64,000 nucleotides of DNA, taken from positions 343,245,457 through 343,309,456 of the forward strand of contig OY856412.1 in assembly GCA_963693085.1 (NCBI GenBank), read 5' to 3'. This DNA comes from Alisma plantago-aquatica. Taxonomy: Eukaryota > Streptophyta > Magnoliopsida > Alismatales > Alismataceae. Every line of letters begins with the position of its first letter. Position 1 is the first letter of the stretch. Both the position numbers and the translations under genes were made by a program. Of the stretch, positions 34,969 to 46,097 are shown one piece after another. The notes under the pieces were generated by a model, which was given only the letters and a program-made list of their open reading frames with translations, ran no database searches and was not told where the DNA came from.

Positions 34969-35926
34969 ATAGGGGTGGGTAGCAAAGCCCTAGGATGCCC
35001 ATCCACGAGGTCCAAGACCCTTTCCCAATAAGAAACCATATTCCTTCATTAGAAAGTAATCTTCTCTCTCCTAATTAGCTCTTTAATATTCTTTATTCTT
35101 TAGATATTAGTATTTCAAAAATAAGCTCTCTTATTCCCTTTGTACTTGCCTTTTGATTGATTGGCACGATAATGATATTTTATCTTTAGTAGAAAACACC
35201 TCCTTTTTAAGAATACCACAAAATTCATTCATTATGCATCACATTATTCTCTTATTTTGTATTAATGGTTTTTTTCTCTTTCTTTTCTCCATTAGGGCTC
35301 CTTGGACCCCACGAAACTCTAATATCTCAAAATCCTTTTTAGTGGATACTTAGTATCCTTCTAGATGCATCTATATCCATTATTTCTCATTATATTACTT
35401 ATTTCTTTATTAAAATATCTCTTTTTGAGTATTTCTCTTCATCTCTCTTTTATTTTCCTTATTGGAGTCCCTTTTAACATTAGGAACCTTATGGATACGA
35501 AAATCCACCAAAGATAACTCAATTATACCTCTTTCCACTCATTTTCCATATTTTATCATTTTTTTCAATTTCTTAATAAAGAAACACTTAATTGATCTTT
35601 TCATTTCTTGTTGCATTATCTTTGCAACTTTGGACTCCTTGGGACCCAAGGAACCCAAGAGGCACGAAATACAACTTTGGATAACATTCCTTTGCCTCTA
35701 GAGGTTTCTACATCTTTCTTTTCTCCATTTCTTATTAATAATGAAGTTTCTTTTGTGTTATCCTTGTTATTGGTCCCAATAGCCACAAGCACACAAAACA
35801 ACCAACAAGGATATTTTGAACAAAATCCATTTATTCAAAACAAATTATATAATTATTTGTTCAAATATCTTTAATATGAGAAATTACATTTCTCACCAAA
35901 AGAACCCAAAAATTGGGGTTGTAACA

Positions 35927-36227
35927 GGTCTTGTGTTGTAACTCTTATAGATGAATATATAGAGGAAAGCACTTGCAATGTACTAGAGGTTGACCTCTCT
36001 AGGTAGTGGATTGACTCTCTCCTAGTGTGGAGAGTGGAACCACTGTAAACGACCTTGTCCAAGTGCTTGTTTCTTTTTCTCTCATCCTTTCTATGCTTGT
36101 TAGATAGGAATTCAAATTGCACTTAAGCTATTGGTTTTGATTGATATAATTTGAAGGTCTAACTTATCTTGTGAGAATTTTTGAATCTCTATTCACCCCC
36201 TCCCCTCTAGAGACCTTAGATCCACCA
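35927..36227 (+). repeat. Sirevirus-like 5' LTR remnant
   Basis: Matches 53651-53946, the last 300 bp of the 3' LTR, and ends TCCACCA. The first 1.17 kb of the LTR, including the TATA box, is missing; it stops exactly at the outer end of the LARD-1b LTR. Confidence 0.85.
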
Positions 36228-36229
36228 AG

Positions 36230-36244
36230 TGGTATTAGAGACAA
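36230..36244 (+). other. Sirevirus-like primer-binding site
   Basis: TGGTATTAGAGACAA, two bases after the LTR end; one substitution in the first ten bases relative to the initiator tRNA-Met PBS TGGTATCAGAGC. Confidence 0.75.
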
Positions 36245-36279
36245 GTATATTCTCTAACAATCTCCCACGAGATGAGAAG

Positions 36280-37376
36280 ATGTGCGACAACCTACTTGGT
36301 TCACTCAACATAGAAGGAGGCTTCTCCATGTGCCCTATGATATTCGATGGAACCAACTTCCTCTATTGGATGAGGCGTATGCAATTCTACATTCAAGGAA
36401 TGAACTTTGATATGTGGAAGGTGATGGTCACACCATAAAAGGAGACAACTGGAGCTATTGCAACATGGAGTGAAGCTGCACTTAAAGAATTCCAACTCAA
36501 TGCCAAACCCATAAGCATCCTCTATGCAGCCCTTACCCAACGGAGTTCAATTGCATCTCATCTTGGGACACCACCTATGAGATTTTGGATAAATTGTGGA
36601 TTACCTATAAGGGTACAAAGTAAGTCAAGGAGTATAAGATCTGCATTTTGAACAACCTTCTAGAGAATTCCAAGATGGGCAACAAAGAAGGGATTGCGGA
36701 GATGTACTCTAGGCTCAATGTCATCATCAATGGACTAGCTACTTTTGGCAACACTTTGGATAGATGTGTAATAAACTCCAAGATCTTGAGGAATCTACCA
36801 AAGACATGGGAGTCAAAGGTGACATCCATTGAAGAAGTGAGGAACCTTGGTGACATCCCAATTCAAGAGCTCATTGGCAATCTCCAAGCTCATGAACCAA
36901 GTCAAGACAAGAAAGAAGAAGAATCCAAGTAAGAAGAGAAGGAAGTTAAGAATATCAAATATAGTGCTTTCAAAGAACAAGTGGAGATGGTCATACTTCA
37001 ACAAAAACCTGCTCTTCGAACATCTCCCTCCTCCTCAAGTGAAGATGATGGCCCTGGTGAGCATGAAGTCAACTATATCAAGGGAAAGCACTTCAAGGGA
37101 AAGCTATCCTCTTCCTCTACTCCTAGATGCTACAAGTGTGGACAAAAGGGACACTCCAAGAGTGAATGTCCCATGTCAAGAAAGACACACCACAAGGGCA
37201 TCTCTAAGAAGGATGAAGAGTACAAGAGGAAGGATAAGAAGGAGAAAAGATACAAGAATGCAGCTCATGTAGCAACAAACGAATCATCCACAAGTGCCTC
37301 TAGCTCCAAAGAAGATGGAGAGGGCCACCTTGCACTCACGGTCTCTACTAGTGAAGAAATTGGTCAGATAAGTTAG
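36280..37376 (+). pseudogene. gag: Sirevirus-like gag pseudogene (capsid and zinc knuckle)
   Basis: ATG 36280 opens MCDNLLGSLNIEGGFSMCP, leading into FDGTNFLYWMRRMQFYIQGM, a copia gag N-terminal signature. The frame has TAA at 36436-36438, shifts by one base near 36540, then continues (stops at 36621-36623 and 36930-36932) through a UBN2-like segment and a zinc knuckle, CYKCGQKGHSKSEC, at 37128-37169 with all four ligands kept. A lysine-rich tail follows (KKDEEYKRKDKKEKRYK). The role would be capsid formation and RNA packaging. An apparent earlier start at 36229 is a GTG inside the PBS and was not used. Confidence 0.83.
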
Positions 37377-37400
37377 GTAAGTGAGGTAATCTTTTATTAG

Positions 37401-37811
37401 TTGTCTAAAGAAACTCTTATTGATATTCTTGTTTCTACCCGTTCTTCTTTTACTAAGTGTAAACCTATAAGAACAATGTTAAGAAAAATTATTGATGACG
37501 TGTATGCTAAACTTGAAATTCTTAAGCTTAATGAGAAAACTCATATTGAGAGCATTGATAACCTGCGAGGCCAATATCTTGGTCTTGAGATCCAATATAG
37601 TGAATTTGAGGTAGAGAATGGTGTCTATATTAAGAACATTGAAACTCTTAAGGAAGATAACCAAAATTGCCTAAAGGAGCTTGAAACTCTTAAAACAAAA
37701 AATGCTGAATTTCATCTTCTTGGTGATGCTCATAAGGATGAAAGAGATGTTTATCTTGAGGAAATTCAAGTCCTTAAATATGAAAAATGCTACATTGCTT
37801 GGTCAAGTTAA
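37401..37811 (+). pseudogene. Sirevirus-like gag C-terminal coiled-coil region
   Basis: Open for 136 codons in the same frame as the zinc knuckle segment, separated from it by two stops. The sequence is rich in leucine, glutamate, asparagine and lysine with heptad-like spacing (LKTKNAEFHLL, YLEEIQVLKYEK). Long coiled coils after the zinc knuckle are a recognised trait of Sirevirus gag proteins, where they interact with host or partner proteins. Frame-broken continuation to about 38320 (NDLSSRAILPSNDIVSISLEK, KGKNSLNDTLDHSTQQSGTSG) links it to protease. Confidence 0.7.
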
Positions 37812-38323
37812 TGATTTATCATCTAGAGCTATCTTGCCTAGTAATGATATTGTTTCTATTTCTCTTGAGAAAGATTTATTTGATTAAAGCCCCTTGTCTA
37901 GAGGAAGCCCTCTGTCTAGAGGCTGGCCTTGTTCATGCTAGATATGATATTGCTAGTTTGTCTTCTACGATAATATCTCTTAATGATGATAATCATAGAC
38001 TTAGGGCTTCTCTATAGAAGTTCCTCAAAGGGAAAAACTCCCTAAATGATACCCTTGACCATTCTACCCAACAAAGTGGTACTAGTGGTTTGGATTTTAT
38101 AGGGGGAGCATCAAAGGGAGCAACAAAGCCAACGGTAAGAAATAGAGCAATGAGACCTCTTTCTTTGTTGGAGAGTCTTCAGGCACTAAGAATACTATGG
38201 TTTGTTCTTATGTCAAGTGTGATGATCATTCTAATTGTACTTACAAGCCTAAGGGGACCAACCCAAAGATAAAATGAGTCCCCAAGCTAACTCTAGATCC
38301 CAAAGATTGAGTTGGAAACTTCC

Positions 38324-39259
38324 TTTCTTGGTGAAAAAGGAAGATGGATTGTTGATAGTGGTTGCACTAGGCATATGACATGTGTTATAAGCTAGTTCAA
38401 CAACTTCACCAAAAAGGAAGGAGGTTCGGTTACCTTTGGGAGAAACAAGAAAGGTAAGGTCAAAGGTGAGGGTGATGTAGGTGAATCATTGTGTATCAAG
38501 AATGTTCATTTTGTGGATGGCCTATATCACAATTTAATTAGTGTTAGTCAATTATGTGACAATGGTTACCTTGTGTTATTTATTTCATTTGAATGTTTGA
38601 TTCTAGATTCCCTCACCTATCAAGTTATATATAAGGGAACTAGAAGTGGTAATTTTTATGTCATTATTCTGGACTCTATTAAACCTAGTGTTGGTAGATG
38701 CCTAGTGGTCAATTCGAATGATATTTCTCATTGGCATCATCGTCTTAGTCATGTAAATATGCATCAATTGAAGAAGTTGAGAAAAAAGGACTTGGTCAAG
38801 GAAATTCTCAAATTGGATTTTGAAAAGGATGAGGAATGCCTACATTGTACACAAGGAAAGAAAACCAAGTCCTCATCCAAATCCAAAGGAGTCCTTAGTA
38901 CCAAGGGAGCTCTTAAACTTCTTCACATTTATTTATTTAGAACAATGAGAACTCAATTGCTTCGTGGTTCCAAGTATAGCCTTGTTATTGTCAATGATTT
39001 CTCTAGATATGCTTGGACTTCCTTTCTCGTTTCTAAGATTGATATGCTTGATGTTTCTCAAGCTTTTGTAAATGAGTTTAGAATGATGTTGCTTGCCGCA
39101 TTACTTCCATCTGTAGTGATCATGGGGGAGAATTTGAAAATTATCTTTTTGAACATTTTTGTCAAGAATCTGGTTATGCACATAACTTTTTTCACCTCGT
39201 ACACCTCAACAAAATGGGATTGTTCAGAGGAAGAATTGGTCACTATAGGAGATGGCTAG
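38324..39259 (+). pseudogene. Sirevirus-like protease and integrase pseudogene
   Basis: The aspartic protease motif WIVDSGCTRHMTC is at 38345-38383 with the catalytic DSG at 38354-38362; a TAG follows at 38393-38395. The integrase zinc-binding HHCC region is present (HWHHRLSHVN near 38730 and CLHC near 38840), followed by the start of the catalytic core (VIVNDFSRYAWTSFLVSKID near 38985). After about 39100 the frame shifts: DHGGEFENYLFEHFC is readable in another frame. Protease would mature the polyprotein and integrase would insert the cDNA. The GAG-pre-integrase segment lies between the two. Confidence 0.85.
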
Positions 39260-39600
39260 GACCATGCTTTTAGAGTATGATACTCCAAAGAAGTTTTGGG
39301 ACGAAGTCGTTAGTACCTCATGCTTTGTGCAAAACCGGGTTTTTACACATCCTTCTTTGAATAAAACCCCCTGTGAGCTATGGCGTGGTAGAAAGCCTTA
39401 TATTAAGTATTTCCATGTTTTTGGATGTTCTTGTTTTTTTTAATACAAAAGATTCTCTCGACAAGTTTGATTCAAAATCTTATAAGGCTTTCTTTCTTGG
39501 CTATAGCACTACTAGAAAGGCATGTAGAAGGTTTAATACTGATCTTACTAGACTTGAGTCCATTTGTATGTTACTCACCTTTGCTAGTTATAAAAACTTT
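39252..39600 (+). pseudogene. Sirevirus-like integrase C-terminus, fused by deletion to RT
   Basis: MARTMLLEYDTPKKFWDEVV...NKTPCELWRGRKPYIKYFHVFG is the conserved end of copia integrase; a shift near 39440 leads to NTKDSLDKFDSKSYKAFFLGYS. It then jumps from CRRFNTD to TRLESICMLLTFASYKNF, which belongs well inside RT. About 200 codons normally present between these points (integrase tail and RT N-terminus) are missing. Confidence 0.78.
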
Positions 39601-40267
39601 CTTTTGTATAAATGGATGTTAAAAGTGCATTTTTAATGGTACAATTGATGAGGAAGTGTATGTTGCCCAAACCCCAGGATTTGAACATGATAGTTTACCT
39701 AACCATGTTTATCTATTGCAAAAAGCTGTCTATGGACTCAAACAAGCACCTTGACCTTGGTATGAGAAATTAAATAACTTTTTCTTAGATCATGGATATA
39801 TCATGGGCAATGTAGATTCTACCTTATTTGTAAAGCACACTTCTAACAATTTTCTTATCATTCAAATATATGTCGATGATATCATTTTTGGTGGAACTAA
39901 CCTTGATCTTTGCAATGAATGTAGTGATCTTATGAAGAGTGAATTTCAAATGAGTATGATGGGTGAGGTCACATTCTTCATCAACTTTCAAATCAACCAA
40001 ACTAAAAATGGGAACTTCATCAACCAAGGCAAGTACACAAGTGAGCCACTTAAGCGTTTTGGGATGGAGAACACCAAGTCGATGGACAGACCCATGTTGC
40101 ATACCGCCAAACTTGACAAAGACGAAGAAGGTGAGAAAATAGATGAGAAGCTCTATAGAGGTATGATCAAAAGTTTACTTTACTTAACTTCCTCTAGACC
40201 TGATATAATGTTTAGTGTTGTCTTGTGTGCTCTCTTTCAATCAATCCTAAGAAATCACATATTATAG
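39600..40267 (+). pseudogene. Sirevirus-like reverse transcriptase pseudogene
   Basis: MDVKSAF (after 39610), then frame-shifted EEVYVAQTPGFEHDSLPNHVYLL and AVYGLKQAP, followed by a TGA. From 39803 a 154-codon frame reads STLFVKHTSNNFLIIQIYVDDIIFGGTN, holding the catalytic YVDD (about 39870-39881), then MSMMGEVTFFINFQINQ and KYTSEPLKRFGM. The RT fingers are missing through the upstream deletion. Reverse transcription of the element RNA was its role. Confidence 0.85.
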
Positions 40268-40299
40268 ACGTTAAGAGGACTTTAAGGTAATTACCAAAA

Positions 40300-40854
40300 A
40301 CCCAAAATTTTGGAATATGGTATCCCATGTCAAGTGACTTTACTCTTACTACTTATAGTGATGTGTATTATGCAGGATGCTTGATTGATAGAAAGTTCAC
40401 AAGGGGCACTTGCTTTCTCCTAGGACCATGTTTGGTTTCTTGGGTCTCCAAGAAACAAAGCATAGTGGCATTATCAATCAGTGAGGATGAATACATTGCA
40501 GTCAAGAGTTGTTGTGCCCAGGTCCAATGGATGAAGCTAATGCTCCAAGATTTTAATATTCATTTTGATGCTTCTTCCAACTATTGTGATAATAATAATG
40601 CAATTAACTTGTCATATATTCCTATGTTGCATAGTAGAGCTAAGCATATAGACGTTTGCCATCATTGTCTTCATGATCAAATTTCCAAAAAGGATATCTA
40701 AATCATGCATGTAGACACAAAAAATTAATTGTCGTACATTTTCACTAAACCTCCAGCTAGAGATCAATTTAACTTTATTAGATATAAACTACTCATAACT
40801 GCTTTGAATGAATTTGATATGCCTTCTAGGTAGTTTTCACCTAACATATATGCT
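40300..40854 (+). pseudogene. Sirevirus-like RNase H and pol C-terminus
   Basis: The frame 40327-40701 reads TTYSDVYYAGCLIDRKFTRG, CLVSWVSKKQSIVALSISEDEYIA, NYCDNNNAINLSY and HSRAKHIDVCHHCLHD, the copia RNase H domain with its acidic residues (D of YSD, E of EDEY, D of CDN). After TAA at 40699-40701 the pol tail continues (YIFTKPPARDQF near 40735-40770). Confidence 0.83.
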
Positions 40855-41438
40855 TTTCTTATGGTTTGATCACCATTACTTGCTAATATGCAAAAAATCA
40901 ATTGTCATGTTCTTTTTACCTTATTTTTCTCTTGTTTTTGAGTATCCTTCACGAATTCTTGTTTTATCACAAAATAATACCTAATGATGAGTGATATGTT
41001 CTTGAGTAAGTTCAAAATTCAAAATGGACTTGAAAAATAAATTTAACTGGCACTCTAATGGATAGAAATTAGATTTTCTAAAGTCGGTTTAGGTTGACCA
41101 TCGATTGAGTTTCCAACTTGACAGATCAGTGGCCAAAAGCTTTCTTAATAAGCGCATCGGTCGGGTTTCTGAGTCAAAGAACTCCACCGATGGCTGGGTT
41201 GGAGCAAACATAAGTTAGGTTCGCCCGACTATTCTCCTTCACAACTAGATAAAAATCGACCGATCCAACCTCTAGATCCCTCAAGCTCTCAACCCTAGTC
41301 GTGACCTCCCTCTTACTAGCCCTAGTTCGACCTAGATCGATCTTCCTAGACCTCCATCCTATCTACCTTATGTCTATGGACGAGTTTTGGTGTTGTTCTT
41401 ATCATTTTTTCTCTCGCTTTCATCTCCATTTTGTCTCC
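40855..41438 (+). other. Sirevirus-like pol to ORF3 spacer
   Basis: About 0.6 kb without a gene. 41155-41260 contains several CGGTCGGG, CCGATGG and CGCCCGAC type words, recalling those in the 3' LTR at 52800-53000. Confidence 0.5.
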
Positions 41439-41733
41439 ATGGAGTCAAATAGAAGAAAGAGGGTCGCCCCACCTAATGCACCTTCATCTTCGCCCAACTC
41501 TCACTTGATTCCTTTTGATGAAACTTTCTTTGTCTCAAATGAGGCTCTACATAGGTACAAGGAGTGCCTATCTAGGAATATCTTTCCATTTTGTGACTTG
41601 TTTGAGACATGCCCACAAAGACAAGAAGTCATTAATCAAGAAGATGAGTTGTTATACGAAAACCACCTCATCACCTTGTGTGTCGAACACATGTGCTACA
41701 AAAATTCCATAACTAGAATGAAAGTGGTTCATG
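41439..41733 (+). pseudogene. Sirevirus-like ORF3 (env-like position), N-terminal part
   Basis: ATG 41439 was chosen because it starts MESNRRKRVAPPNAPSSSP, a basic, proline/serine-rich start. The ORF then reads DETFFVSNEALHRYKECLSR and NIFPFCDLFETCPQRQEVI. It is cut at codon 99 by LARD-2; the stop at 41736-41738 belongs to that element. In Sireviruses this position holds an extra ORF, sometimes called env-like, with no proven function. The sequence right of the insertion (EFYANL) is reminiscent of the putative plant transposon protein domain found in plant retroelements (family recollection, not searched). Confidence 0.65.
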
Positions 41734-42289
41734 TGTAAAGACCAAATCTCTACTAAAAATCATGGCAAACAAAAACACCAATTGTGTAGAAGCAGAAGAT
41801 TAAAACTTGACTTTATTTAAAATGTATAAAGAGTACTATACAAAATTTCCCCAAATGGGGTACATCTTTATACAAGAACAAGGATCTAGGTAGAGGAAGA
41901 CTTAAACTAATACAAGTTGTCTCCATCAACAACGTAACACAAGTATAAACAACTAGTCCAATCGAAATAAATGTATATGATCTCCTTAGACCTAGGCAAG
42001 CTCACCAAGTTTCCATTGCGCACTCTGATCCTAGCCTGGATGGTTGGGATCATCCAGCAAGAGAGAGAAAAGTATGTGTTATAAAAAAGGAATAGGACAA
42101 GTAATACACAACAATATTGCGTAATAAAAGATTCTCTATAGTACAAGATTTTAAGAGAATGAAACAAATATTCAAATAAGAAATAGAGAACTTCCATAAC
42201 CAATCACCACAATAATAATCACATACCATGAATATATTAAGACACAAAATCATCTCAATGTACGGTGAGGCACCTATCAAACCTCACCA

Positions 42290-42419
42290 GTGGCAGGGGG
42301 ACTAAAACCCCAGTGCCTATAAAAAGTAGTAGGGGGACGAAAAACCCAATGCCTAATATAAAATGGCAGGGGGACTAAAACCCTAGTGCCCGACAGGAGG
42401 ACTAAAACCTCAGTGCCCT
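42290..42419. repeat. Minisatellite in LARD-2 3' LTR
   Basis: Four imperfect units of about 30-37 bp built on GGCAGGGGGACTAAAACC and CCAGTGCC. The same four units are at 47608-47735 in the other LTR, so the array predates insertion. Confidence 0.85.
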
Positions 42420-44092
42420 ATGGGTGGTTTGTACTCATGTACACTACATTGTCAGTTGGCCTAAAATACATCATGCTCAATAATTCACTTGTTAGTAGTG
42501 AAAGATATAAAAGAAACATTTACATCATACCATTTGGGAATAAAACCCATGAAATAAAGGAGCTAACATAAGCAACAACAATATACAATATTTCCAAGTA
42601 AATGAGCCAACATAAGTAGTACCAAGATTCACATGTTTCAAATGAATGATCCACAATGGAATTAGAAGCATCAAATAAGTAAAGATCCAAATAAAGGCAT
42701 TTAGGGGGATATCAAGGCTAGAACAAAATGTAGGTAGGGTTGGGCAAGACCCAACTGAAGGATTAGGATTGTTTGCACAAAGATTTCACAAACATATATT
42801 CCTCATTTATAATAGGAATCACATACACCAATAGGTTTTCACATACGAAGTAGGCTTCACATACCTTAGTTTGATTCATTGACACAAACATTACCAATTT
42901 GATTGTATCACCAATCCATGTTCCCCTAGTTGCAAACATTATCATGTATTAGTATTTATAAGGCTTAAAGCATAGAAAAACCCTAATTTTGGAACTTATT
43001 TTCAAAACCACATTTTAAGTCTCAAAACCTAGTCCAAATGATTAATCACATTCTCCTGATTAAGAAAACATATTTTATTTCCCAATTTGGAGTTAAAATG
43101 AATTAAACATACATTTTAGACCATTTAATATAATCAAATAGGTATCCAAAGAAAACTTCAAAAAAGGAATCATAATTGGGACCCAAGAACCATAAAATAA
43201 GATTCTACATGAAAAATCCTTTCCAACGACTATTTATTAGCATTTTTTCTGACCGTGGATCGATTTACTATGAATTAAATAAAATCTAACCAATCAAAAA
43301 TTAGAATAAGGAACATGAGAGGCAAATGACCATTTTGCCCTTGATTGTTTAACTAAATCAATTAAATTGTTAAGGACAAAAGAGGCATGCAACATAATCA
43401 TTTCTCTAGCGAGAAAACACAGCAAGAGTGTGAAAGGACACTTTTGCCCATGCGACATTAATCATATGATCAGAGGGGCGAGGCCACCTTGGGCATTTCG
43501 GGGTCGGGTTTCTTCCCAGCCCAACAATGGCACAATGGAGCAGATTCTCCACGCCTCAACTAGGAGCAGACCTTGGACTCCAGCGGATGTTCAGTTCCTG
43601 GGAGCACTTCCCTCGACTTCGTTGGGTCCCGAAGAGGTTGAAGAACGAAACAAGAACATTAGCCGTGGAGAGACCCCTAAAGACATGACGACAACCGAGA
43701 AACAGAGTAGGAGATAAATCCAATACCGAGGTCAGATCACGAGGAACAGAGAGTCGGGAAAGACTCACGAATGAAGCGCAAGATCAATGCACTGGTTTTC
43801 ATAGGCAAAGTATCACCAAACCAAAGGAATGACTGGCGCTGACAAGGTCACAGCTGCAGGTGTAGCTCAGAAAGTTTGAGGCCAAATCGGGGAAAAAAGA
43901 CAGTGGGAGCGCGAAGAAAGGAGGGAGGCGAGGCTTACCCTAACACAAATTTAACTAAGGCTGACCGGGGATGCCCGAGCATGGTCGAGGTCATTGGAAA
44001 CACAAATTGAGTAGACTGGGGAGCTTCAGAGCACTAGGGAACTAATTGAGCAGAGAGGAGGATAGCACGAAGGCAGAGGGTACTATGGACGA

Positions 44093-44101
44093 CCTTATAT
44101 A
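44093..44101 (-). promoter_or_regulatory. TATA box of LARD-2 3' LTR
   Basis: CCTTATATA on plus, TATATAAGG on minus, about 1.06 kb from the LTR start; preserved in the partner LTR at 49398-49406. Confidence 0.6.
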
Positions 44102-45162
44102 GACACGAGGAACGCTGACGCTCCCTCTATGATCCTGGGCGGAGAAGGGGAGGAGGTTGAAGAGGGGCATTTTTCCAAAATGGAGATACAAGTGATGAGT
44201 AAGGGTTCAACTGAAGCGTCTCGACGAGTCAAACTCAACGCAAAAAGAATTGCTCAAAACGGATGAGAGGGGAGAGAGAACGAGCTAGAGGAGCTAAGGA
44301 GCCAAAACTGGCCGAACGGCGGGAGGTTGGGGATGACTCCACATCTGTCCGATCCTAGAGCAACACATGTGGGCCGTTGGATGCGCACCACTGATGTAGT
44401 CGGTGCGTGACAGCCAAAAATGCACAGACTTTGGTGTTATAGAGTCATGTAAATGAAATGAACCAACGACTTTAATTACACCATATTAAAAGTGTATAAA
44501 ATAGTTTTGAGGGGTCAAATCAACTCCAAAAGCCACCAAATTTGAACCATTAGCTCACACTAAAGTCTAAAACAATGCTATGCAATTACTTTCTCGGTTT
44601 ACTAATTATTTTCCATTAATAAATATATTTCTCATTAAAGTGTTTATTAATATATTAAAATGAATGAGTTATATGAAAAGACTTCTTTTAATGGATTACA
44701 TGAGTGAATTTCGAGATATCCATCCATTATTAACTTTAAGAGCAAAATCTCACCATTATATCCTATTTTGTATCTTATTATCATTTTTTAGGAGAGAGAA
44801 GGAAATTAGGTAAATTACACCCATAATTAATTCCATTACCTATTTTTGCTCATATCTTATCCAAAAAGATATAAAAGCTCCAACTTAACATTATCCACTT
44901 ATTATCTCTCATAAAACTACATTTTGCACTATTAGTCCTTAATTATTTCCTTAAGTGGGTTATTTGTGAAAACACCCCTTTATTATCATAAATTTGGGTA
45001 AAATGGACCTTCACCGTCATTAATGCTCAAATTGTGCATAGAGTCCAAAAATGATTCAAAAGGATGGGCAATTTATGAAAAAGGTCCAAATGGACTAGAA
45101 GGCCAACAATAGCTCAAAAGTGGGTAAATTGCAGGGATGACCCTAGATTTCAGTATGTTACA

Positions 45163-46055
45163 ACACTCCAACCCTTAAAGTGGATTTCGTCCTCGAAATC
45201 ACAACAAGAGGGAAGAGAGGGCGAGTGTGCAACATCCCAACCTTAAACAACTAGGTGGGTATTTCAAAAATCTCTACACATAAGCCAAGTCTTACTAAGG
45301 TTTCCACAAATCCTATAAACTTTTATCCAACATAACATAATTAACATTTTAGTCTTACTAGCATAATCTCCATCATGAACAAGCATCGTATTTAGTATCC
45401 CATCACTTATGCCACATTTTATTCAAAACAATTACATCTCAACATTATATCATATGTATTTCCCTCATGAAGGGTTTCAAGCAAAATTAGGATTTACTAA
45501 GCCATGTCAACATTAATTAATGTATTAAGTCAAAAACCTTAATAATATGAATTTATTTTCCATTATCCTCTTAAAACTATAATGTAGAATTATCACAAAT
45601 TATTTTGTAGAAAAAGTTAATATTATCCAACAAGTTATTAAGCATGTAATAATTCCAAATAATGTCACATAAATGGATTATACCTAAGTTACATATTGTC
45701 ACAACATCTTTCATACTCATATCCATGACATCACCAATCATTTTCGTCCATGACACTTCATATTATCAATTATACATATTTTAATTCACATTAGGCATTT
45801 ATGAATATTTATGTGAATCCAATTATTCATTATCATGTTTGAGTCTTTATATGCATTTTAGTGAATAGGATGCAATCCATTAAATATTAATGAATTAATT
45901 CATATATCAAGTTATGATGAGGTGTTCATTATAGAACAAGGTGATATACCTTACATATATTGATAACTTTGTGACTATAATCCATTTATATGTATCAAGG
46001 TATATTATGTGATGATGACACCTAATGTCACTAATGTATCATAAAAGGCATTAAG

Positions 46056-46097
<42 letters not shown>

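Larger units (their letters stand above)
14901..35926 (-). mobile_element. LARD-1b: second giant-LTR copy, heavily nested, 3' LTR missing
   Basis: The interior 14901-22648 aligns with 2346-5828 of LARD-1 in the same orientation, apart from the Cassandra array at 15365-19490. Its PBS side (TGATACCAAA, 31691-31700) and 5' LTR (31701-35926) follow after Copia-A. The first roughly 800 bp of interior next to the PPT, and the proper 3' LTR, are absent; an inverted LTR fragment (12898-14889) occupies that side. Removing the two insertions leaves about 3.6 kb of interior, close to the LARD-1 length. Confidence 0.78.
31701..35926 (-). repeat. LARD-1b 5' LTR with nested Cassandra
   Basis: TGTAACGAACCC...GGTTGTAACA. 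4226 bp, or about 3.39 kb without the Cassandra element and its TSD. It aligns end to end with 5841-9206. ORFs within it (for example 33633-33917) are not conserved in the sister LTR. Its right edge abuts the Sirevirus-like LTR fragment. Confidence 0.87.
41734..45162 (-). repeat. LARD-2 3' LTR
   Basis: 3429 bp, TGTAAAGACC...TATGTTACA. Aligns along its full length with 47051-50472. Open frames inside (43367-43717 and 43556-43768) are not preserved at the same length in the other LTR. Confidence 0.9.

Noticed and set aside
43367..43717. 116-codon ORF as a host gene
   Set aside because: Lies within the LARD-2 LTR and is disrupted in the sister LTR.
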